Below, in pieces: positions 1-5,085 of a stretch of 6,487 nt of DNA. The notes beneath the pieces are model-generated. The model made no database searches, was not told where the DNA came from, and was given only the letters and a program-made list of their open reading frames with translations. Within the stretch, counting starts at the first letter, position 1; every line of letters starts with the position of its first letter. The stretch is from an uncultured Blautia sp. (GTDB lineage Bacteria > Bacillota > Clostridia > Lachnospirales > Lachnospiraceae). A program made the translations under genes and the position numbers. The stretch is taken from positions 1 through 6,487 of the forward strand of contig URWL01000119.1 in assembly GCA_900551465.1 (NCBI GenBank). The letters are read 5' to 3'.

Positions 1-1023
1 CAGCACATTGTCAACTCGCTGAAACATGATATTAATTATACGGAAGCCCAGTATCGTACCGGTTATTTTTATTATCCGGGCAACCATACCGCACCGCCTT
101 CTCTCTGTGTAAATATCCGCCGTTCAGGAAAAACCGGTTATCGGCTTCTCATCCGTCCCGGAGAAATCCCTCTGGACGACACCTTTGGTTTTATTGCAGA
201 ACACCTGGCGTCTCTCATATCTCACATTCTGTCCACCAAGGCTGTGCCGGAACGTGATGCATTATACCCGCTCCATCAGATTTTCCACAATCTCCTGACT
301 AATCCTAAGGCAGATTATGTGGAAATCAGCCGACAGCTTACCGAAAATGGCTGGATGTCAGCGCATTCCTACCAGTGTATTCTGATCAAAACAGGAATCC
401 TGGACTGGAAAAACCTGACTTTGAAATCCATATGCAGTTATATAGAAAATTTCATTCCCGCTTCCTGTGCTCTGGAGCATCGCGGAAACGTGGTTGTTTA
501 TATCAATCTGAATCTGTGTGATCTTACGCTGGATGAAATATCCCAGAAGCTTGCAGGATTTATCCGTGACAGTCTTTTAAATGCCGGATACAGCAGAGTA
601 ATGCTTGGTCACTTTAATTTTCAGAGACAGTATGTACAGGCCTCTATTTCCATTCAGGTAGGCTCCCGGAAGAATCCCACCTCCTGGATCCATCATTTTA
701 ATGATATCGCCCTGCCGTACATACTTGAACAGATCACATCAAAGCTCCCTGCCTACATGATCTGTCACGAAAAGCTGCTGAAACTGAAATATCAGGATGA
801 AGAAACCGATTCCCAGCTTTATGAAACTTTGCGCGCCTACCTTCAGAACCAGCAAAGCGCAACAAAAACGGCTGCGGCACTTTATATTCACCGCAGCACG
901 TTTCTTTACCGTCTTGAAAAAATAGAAAAGTTATTGAAATCAGATCTCAGCGATCCTGACGAACAGCTTTATCTGATGCTTTCTTTCTATCTGATGGATC
1001 AGGAAGAAAGATCAAAGAAATAG
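1..1023 (+). CDS. PucR/CdaR-type transcriptional regulator, N-terminus outside window (partial)
   Basis: This is the C-terminal 340 residues of a one-component transcriptional regulator. The frame is open from base 1 to the TAG at 1021-1023; the GTG at 244 is only an internal Val codon with no ribosome binding site, so the true start lies left of the window. Visible residues ~1-80 look like the end of a sensory domain and ~90-260 like the CdaR/GGDEF-like middle region. Residues ~273-330 form the C-terminal helix-turn-helix of the PucR family (HTH_30), with the typical LYIHRSTFLYRLEKIEKL recognition segment. PucR and CdaR proteins regulate catabolic operons in response to small metabolites; the ligand here is unknown. 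It resembles the regulator at 5086-6487 along its whole visible length (for example VVVYINLNL versus CIIINLNM, and RSTFLYRL versus RSTLFYRL). It converges on the operon to its right and overlaps its last gene. Its own target may be genes to the left; that is inference. Confidence 0.88.
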   Translation, partial: QHIVNSLKHDINYTEAQYRTGYFYYPGNHTAPPSLCVNIRRSGKTGYRLLIRPGEIPLDDTFGFIAEHLASLISHILSTKAVPERDALYPLHQIFHNLLTNPKADYVEISRQLTENGWMSAHSYQCILIKTGILDWKNLTLKSICSYIENFIPASCALEHRGNVVVYINLNLCDLTLDEISQKLAGFIRDSLLNAGYSRVMLGHFNFQRQYVQASISIQVGSRKNPTSWIHHFNDIALPYILEQITSKLPAYMICHEKLLKLKYQDEETDSQLYETLRAYLQNQQSATKTAAALYIHRSTFLYRLEKIEKLLKSDLSDPDEQLYLMLSFYLMDQEERSKK

Positions 1024-1547
1024 CAGGAGGTATAGGCTATGGTATCCGGTCCGTAATAGTATTTCATCTGGTTTTTTGTACAGATATCACTTACCAGGAT
1101 TCCATAGGCCTCCATGGAAGAAATTCTTTTTTCCGGCTGTCTGCATGGTGCACCCGGATAAGTACATTCTTTACATAATGTACAGGTTCCGGCCCCCAGG
1201 GGCAGCACCTCCGGACAAATTTCCCGGAGCTTTTCAGCAGTTTCAAGAAAGCGCTTCTTATGGCGTTCTTCCGCTTCCTTAATACCTTCCCAGTCCATAC
1301 TGTCTTCCAGTTCTCCTACAGTTTGTACAAGAATTCCTTTTTGGTATCGGGAAAGGTTTTTTCTGCAGTCCTCAAGGCTTCCACAGCCTGGAGGACATGC
1401 CCAGTTTTTACCATACATTCCGCAATTTCCGTTCTGACACATTTCCCTCACTTCATCCATGAGTTCTACTGTTTCCATATGGATTCTTTCTGTATGAGAA
1501 AAGCCAGCTGATTCTATGATCTCTGTTATTTTTTTTAAATCATCCAT
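999..1547 (-). CDS. DUF2284 cysteine-rich predicted metal-binding protein
   Basis: A 182-residue soluble protein with 12 cysteines, matching the DUF2284 family of predicted metal-binding proteins. The first cluster is C37-x4-C42-x8-C51-x3-C55, containing the family signature CGMYGKNWACPPGC. The second is ferredoxin-like, C122-x2-C125-x2-C128-x6-C135, a spacing typical of a [4Fe-4S] site. No signal peptide or membrane segment is visible, so it should be cytoplasmic. The biochemical role of the family is not established. The start is secure: ATG at 1547-1545 overlaps the TAA of the upstream activator by one base (TAATG) and has a GGAGG about 10 bases upstream, inside the activator's last codons. 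This coupling to a corrinoid activator suggests a redox or Fe-S role in the same system (inference). It is the last gene of the operon; its stop (TGA, 1001-999) lies inside the 3' end of the convergent regulator. An A8 run sits in codons 4-7. Confidence 0.9.
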   Translation of the reverse strand: MDDLKKITEIIESAGFSHTERIHMETVELMDEVREMCQNGNCGMYGKNWACPPGCGSLEDCRKNLSRYQKGILVQTVGELEDSMDWEGIKEAEERHKKRFLETAEKLREICPEVLPLGAGTCTLCKECTYPGAPCRQPEKRISSMEAYGILVSDICTKNQMKYYYGPDTIAYTSCYFFDLSS

Positions 1548-3037
1548 TAATCATCTTCCTCCGGAAATCCCATTTCATCTACATAAACTTCCTGAAATCC
1601 CATATCAAGCGCCAGTTCAACAAATTCTGTCTTTTTCGCCAGACTCCTGCTTCTTTCAAACTGTCTGCAGTTTAAAGCAGCTATCCTTGCTCCCTCTCCG
1701 GCAGCATTTCCAACAGAAACAATCCTGTCTTCCAGTTCCGGCGGCAGCATTCCAATGGCACAGGCACTTGCAGGGTCCAGATAATTTCCAAAAGCTCCGG
1801 CAATCAGCACCCTTCCGATCTCTTTTATCTGGATTCCTTTTCTCTGGCAGAGAATCTGTATTCCTGCTGCAATAGCCGCCTTGGCAAGCTGAAGCTCCCG
1901 GATATCTCTCTGATTCAGGAATACCCGGTCTGTAAGATAGCAGGTTTCTTCCATTCTCCCGGTCTCATCTATTTTTCCCTGTTTCAGAAGAACCGCTGCT
2001 CCATCCAAAAGTCCGGAACCGCATATCCCTGACGCCTCTCCGTCTCCGATCACATGGCATTTGATCTCTCCGTTTTCCAGAGATACGTGATCCACTGCCC
2101 CGGTGCTTCCTCTCATTCCGCAGGTTATTTTTGCTCCCTCAAAAGCCGGCCCTGCCGCTGTAGAACAGGCGATAAGTCCCTCTTTGTTTCCAAGAACAAG
2201 CTCTCCGTTTGTACCGATATCTACAAGAAGCGTTATCTCATCACAGGTATCCATATCCGATGCCACAAGACATCCCACTGTATCTGCCCCTACAAAACCG
2301 CCAATATTCGGAAGCCACCAAAGCTGCGCTTCGGGATAAACATGAAGATCATAGTCGGCTGCCTTTAATTCCAGCGCATCTGTTACTGCCGGAGTATAAG
2401 GAGCAAGCGCAAGCGTTTTTGTAGAAATCCCCAAAAACAAATGATGCATACAGGAGTTTCCTACCATAACAATACGGACGATTTCTTCCGGCACCCTGCC
2501 GCACTCCCTGGCGGTTTCCCGAAAAAGAGTATTTACCGTGTTTCTGATACAGCTGCTCATGCTGTCTGAACCATTTTCCAGGGCATAGCTGCATCGGTTG
2601 ACTACATCTGCGCCAAACTGCCGCTGAGGATTCAGAGCACTCCGGGTACCCAAAAGTTCTCCTGTTTTTCCATCCATCAGATAAACTACGACAGACGTAG
2701 ATCCTACGTCTACAGCCCCCAGAAGAGGCTTCTCCAGATTTCCTGGAAGTTCTCCCGGCTGGAATAAAAATTTTTCCCCGCTGCCGCCTGTAAGAATCTG
2801 TGCATGTTCTGTTTTCCTGCGTCCTGTATAAACACTCATATCCCTGTCTATGACAGTCTGACAGGCCAGTACTTCTTTTCCGTCAATAACGACTTTGCAT
2901 TTTCCGCATTTTCCTGTTCCTCCGCAGAAGGCATCTGGAGTAAGTCCTGCATCAATCTGCGCCTGAAGAACTGTCGTCCCTGCCTCTGCAGGAAAACTTA
3001 ACTGTTCATCTACAAATGTAATCTGATATTTTCTCAT
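1547..3037 (-). CDS. Ferredoxin-ASKHA corrinoid-protein activator (RACo/DUF4445 type)
   Basis: A 496-residue cytoplasmic protein expected to reactivate a corrinoid methyltransferase system by ATP-dependent reduction of inactive Co(II) cobamide to Co(I). Residues 1-70 are a plant-type [2Fe-2S] ferredoxin domain with cysteines C38-x5-C44-x2-C47-x11-C59. From ~105 onward is an ASKHA ATPase-type domain: AVDVGSTSVVVYL (108-120) as phosphate-1 loop, NPQRQFGADVVNR (136-148), GNSCMHHLFLG (193-203), VDIGTNGELVLG (272-283), STAAGPAFEG (292-301), AGAFGNYLDP near 413 and SVGNAAGEGA (441-450). This order is that of RACo and the activating enzymes of O-demethylase systems. It is shorter than the ~600-residue relatives; the ferredoxin-to-ASKHA linker is only ~35 residues, so the middle domain of RACo seems absent. 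The start ATG at 3037 directly follows the upstream TAA (TAAATG) with only a weak purine stretch ahead of it, suggesting translational coupling. General family assignment is firm; the corrinoid partner is not in the window. Confidence 0.93.
   Translation of the reverse strand: MRKYQITFVDEQLSFPAEAGTTVLQAQIDAGLTPDAFCGGTGKCGKCKVVIDGKEVLACQTVIDRDMSVYTGRRKTEHAQILTGGSGEKFLFQPGELPGNLEKPLLGAVDVGSTSVVVYLMDGKTGELLGTRSALNPQRQFGADVVNRCSYALENGSDSMSSCIRNTVNTLFRETARECGRVPEEIVRIVMVGNSCMHHLFLGISTKTLALAPYTPAVTDALELKAADYDLHVYPEAQLWWLPNIGGFVGADTVGCLVASDMDTCDEITLLVDIGTNGELVLGNKEGLIACSTAAGPAFEGAKITCGMRGSTGAVDHVSLENGEIKCHVIGDGEASGICGSGLLDGAAVLLKQGKIDETGRMEETCYLTDRVFLNQRDIRELQLAKAAIAAGIQILCQRKGIQIKEIGRVLIAGAFGNYLDPASACAIGMLPPELEDRIVSVGNAAGEGARIAALNCRQFERSRSLAKKTEFVELALDMGFQEVYVDEMGFPEEDD
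1555..1562 (-). promoter_or_regulatory. Ribosome binding site of the DUF2284 gene, inside the activator's coding end
   Basis: Minus-strand GGAGGAAG lies in the last codons of the corrinoid activator (encoding Pro-Glu-Glu-Asp). Its GGAGG core is ten bases from the ATG at 1547. With the TAATG stop-start overlap it points to translational coupling of the two genes. Confidence 0.75.
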
Positions 3038-4042
3038 TTATTTCATCACTTCTCTGTTATATTTATCAATTTCATCATCAATGATCGGATCTACATGCGG
3101 AAACAGACATCCTGGTCCTCCATAGGTGATACATGGAATAAAATGTCCGCCCGGAGCATATTCTTCACAGGCTCTTCTTACTTCTTTACGAATCTCCTCC
3201 TCTGTGGAATCTGCCCTGTCAACGATAGAAGCATCAATACCTCCCATAAGAGTCATTCTTCCGGCAAGCTGCTTCTGAAGCTTAGGAATATCATTCTGAG
3301 GCAGAACACCCTGCCATACATCAATTCCCAGTTCTACCATATCCTCTATGACAGGCTCCATAAAGGAATCTCCGTGATGCATAACGATCACGCCCTTTTC
3401 CTTCATGTATCCATAAGTTTTTGCATACTGAGGCTTAATAAACTCTCTCCATGTATCCGGACTTACAAAAAGCTGATTTTTAGATCCCCAGTCATCATGA
3501 GAAAGCATGACATCCGGTTCCAGATTGTCAACGATCAGCTTCATATACTGATAACGGTATTCACCGATGGCATTGCACAGATCCATCATATCCTCCGGCT
3601 CCAGAAGGAAATTCATCAGCATATCCTCAAATCCCATAAGGAAATGAAGTCTTTCAAATACGCCTGTAGGCATAAAAGCCATAAAAAGCTTTCCGCTTTC
3701 CTTGATCTCCTGCGCTTTTTCTTTAAATGGAGCCCAAAGAGCCGGATCTGAACAGTTTTCCAGAAGCTCCGGCATTTTCAGCTGCTCTTTCCATTCGCAG
3801 ATATCACTGATCACCTTATTTGCTTCTGTTACATGAGGCATAGCTGCAAGCTGGTCTGCCGGCCAGAGAATTTCAGTTCCAAACCGGTCCTTCATTGGAT
3901 CCATACCTCTGTGCCGGTTTCCTCTGATATAGGAGGATGCCGGATTGGGAGGATAAAAAGCAAGTCCTTCATACTGTTTCAGAAGTCGCTCCGGCTTTCC
4001 GTCTTTTTTTATGGTTTCCAAAAAAATTTCTTTTGCTGTCAT
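3038..4042 (-). CDS. Uroporphyrinogen-decarboxylase-like protein, putative corrinoid methyltransferase (downstream copy)
   Basis: A 334-residue URO-D-fold (TIM barrel) protein. Landmarks are RGNRHRG (40-46), SHDDWG (181-186), SPDTWREFIKP (194-204), VIVMHHGDS (218-226), WQGVL (243-247), LMGGID (265-270) and ITYGGPGCLFPHVD (305-318). These follow the layout of the URO-D-like methyltransferases (MtaA, MtbA, CmuA). The RQAGR motif of heme-pathway HemE is absent, so tetrapyrrole decarboxylation is unlikely. At the place of the HxCGD zinc motif the protein reads MHHGD, putting His223 in the Cys position; Cys304 and Cys312 lie near the distal zinc Cys position. The chosen ATG (4042) has AAGGAG seven bases upstream. 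An in-frame ATG at 4081 would add 13 residues overlapping the previous gene and lacks a good site. It is a tandem paralogue of the next gene upstream, 19 bp away, and is followed directly by the corrinoid activator, which supports a role in cobamide-dependent methyl transfer. Substrate unknown. Confidence 0.87.
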   Translation of the reverse strand: MTAKEIFLETIKKDGKPERLLKQYEGLAFYPPNPASSYIRGNRHRGMDPMKDRFGTEILWPADQLAAMPHVTEANKVISDICEWKEQLKMPELLENCSDPALWAPFKEKAQEIKESGKLFMAFMPTGVFERLHFLMGFEDMLMNFLLEPEDMMDLCNAIGEYRYQYMKLIVDNLEPDVMLSHDDWGSKNQLFVSPDTWREFIKPQYAKTYGYMKEKGVIVMHHGDSFMEPVIEDMVELGIDVWQGVLPQNDIPKLQKQLAGRMTLMGGIDASIVDRADSTEEEIRKEVRRACEEYAPGGHFIPCITYGGPGCLFPHVDPIIDDEIDKYNREVMK

Positions 4043-4049
4043 AATCTTT

Positions 4050-4055
4050 CTCCTT
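4050..4055 (-). promoter_or_regulatory. Ribosome binding site of the downstream URO-D-like gene
   Basis: Minus-strand AAGGAG with a seven-base spacer to the ATG at 4042. It fixes this start over the in-frame ATG at 4081, which would overlap the previous coding region and has no comparable site. Confidence 0.82.
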
Positions 4056-4061
4056 CTTTCT

Positions 4062-5069
4062 TTATGAAATAGACACTCCAAAACGTTCTTCGTTATATTT
4101 ATTGATCTCGTCGATTACAATGCCTTCAACATGAGGATAAATGGTTCCCGGACCTCCATAGGTAATTCCCGGCCAGTACCCTTTCAGATTTCCATATTCT
4201 TCACAGGCTCTTCTTGTTTCTTTGCGTATCTCTTCTTCAGAAGCGTCCTCACGGTCAATGACCGAATCAATGCCTCCCATAAGCAGCATTCTGTCTCCTA
4301 CTTTTTCGGAAATCGCTTTAATGTTATTTGTATTCAGAACACCCTGCCAGATATCCACGCCGATCTCAGCCATATCCTCTACAATAGGCTCCAGATAGGA
4401 GTCCGCATGGTGCATAACGATCACTCCCTGAGAATGCAGATAGTCATAAAGCTTTCTGTACGGCTCCTTAAAGAATTCTCTCCATACCTCCGGCGACATA
4501 AAGAGGCTGTCCTTTGCACCCCAGTCATCATGAGAAACAATACAGTCCGGATGAAGATGCTCTACTACCAGCTTCATGTAAGTAAGGCGATACTCACAGA
4601 TCACATCGATCAGTTCATGCATAGCCTCCGGCTCCAGAAGAAAATTCATCAGTGTGTCTTCAAAGGTCATCAGCATATGAAGCTGCTCAAAAATGCCGGT
4701 TCCCATAACTACCATAGTCAGATACTTATCCTGATCGATCTTGCTTTTTGCCTCCAGTGCGTCTTCCCATCCTTCGGAACACTTGCCCATCAGATCCGGA
4801 ACCTTTACATATTTCTCCCATTCAGCCACATCCTTGACTACCTGGTTTTCTTCTGTTACATAAGGGATTGCCGCCGGGGCATCCTCAGGAAAAAGGATCA
4901 GGGTCCCCCACTGATCATAAGAATTTGTTCCGCGAATACGGTTTCCTCTGATCAGCTTAAAGCAGGGATCTCCCGGAATCCCTCGGAACATGGTAAAGGA
5001 ATTACACAGACATTCCGGTTTCCCGTCTTTTTTTAAGGTTTCCAACAAATTCTGTTTTGGTGTCAGCAT
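4062..5069 (-). CDS. Uroporphyrinogen-decarboxylase-like protein, putative corrinoid methyltransferase (upstream copy)
   Basis: A 335-residue URO-D-fold protein, colinear with its downstream neighbour: both start with a (T/I)xKKDGKPE segment and share RGNRxRG (41-47), SHDDWG (179-184), WREF (196-199), VIVMHHADS (216-224), WQGVL (241-245), LMGGID (263-268), RRACEEY (286-292) and ITYGGPG (302-308) plus PHV (312-314). By eye well over half of the C-terminal half is identical. It lacks the HemE RQAGR motif. Compared with the other copy it has HHAD instead of HHGD, Gly301 instead of Cys304 and Thr309 instead of Cys312, so it carries no cysteine near the distal zinc position. The pair may therefore differ in metal binding or task, or form a heterodimer (inference). 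The ATG at 5069 is preceded by AGGGAGG eight bases upstream; a longer frame to 5171 would run through the end of the regulator gene and lacks such a site. Only 16 bp separate it from that regulator. Confidence 0.87.
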   Translation of the reverse strand: MLTPKQNLLETLKKDGKPECLCNSFTMFRGIPGDPCFKLIRGNRIRGTNSYDQWGTLILFPEDAPAAIPYVTEENQVVKDVAEWEKYVKVPDLMGKCSEGWEDALEAKSKIDQDKYLTMVVMGTGIFEQLHMLMTFEDTLMNFLLEPEAMHELIDVICEYRLTYMKLVVEHLHPDCIVSHDDWGAKDSLFMSPEVWREFFKEPYRKLYDYLHSQGVIVMHHADSYLEPIVEDMAEIGVDIWQGVLNTNNIKAISEKVGDRMLLMGGIDSVIDREDASEEEIRKETRRACEEYGNLKGYWPGITYGGPGTIYPHVEGIVIDEINKYNEERFGVSIS

Positions 5070-5075
5070 AGAAAA

Positions 5076-5084
5076 TTCCTCCCT
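5076..5084 (-). promoter_or_regulatory. Ribosome binding site of the upstream URO-D-like gene
   Basis: Read on the minus strand this is AGGGAGGAA, a near-perfect Shine-Dalgarno sequence. The GGAGG core ends eight bases before the ATG at 5069. It falls between the regulator stop (TAG, 5088-5086) and that ATG and decides the start, since the frame itself stays open upstream to 5171. Confidence 0.85.
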
Positions 5085-5085
5085 T

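Noticed and set aside
979..1010. Bidirectional intrinsic terminator
   Set aside because: The inverted repeat is interrupted by a bulge, is A/T-rich and GC-poor, and has no T-tract on either strand.
1025..1056. Plus-strand AGGAGG followed by an ATG at 1039, looking like a start of a new gene after the first regulator
   Set aside because: The reading frame stops after five codons and the region is coding for DUF2284 on the other strand.
1529..1536. A8 run near the start of DUF2284, and A7 runs in both URO-D-like genes (4004-4010, 5028-5034), as programmed slippage sites
   Set aside because: They encode ordinary Lys codons at conserved positions; no alternative frame of meaningful length follows and no stimulatory structure was seen.
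4131..5036. Long plus-strand open frame (301 codons) opposite the upstream URO-D-like gene, and a similar one at 3095-3751
   Set aside because: They are antisense to clearly conserved coding sequence, have no ribosome binding site and match no recognisable family; their resemblance to each other follows from the paralogy of the genes on the other strand.
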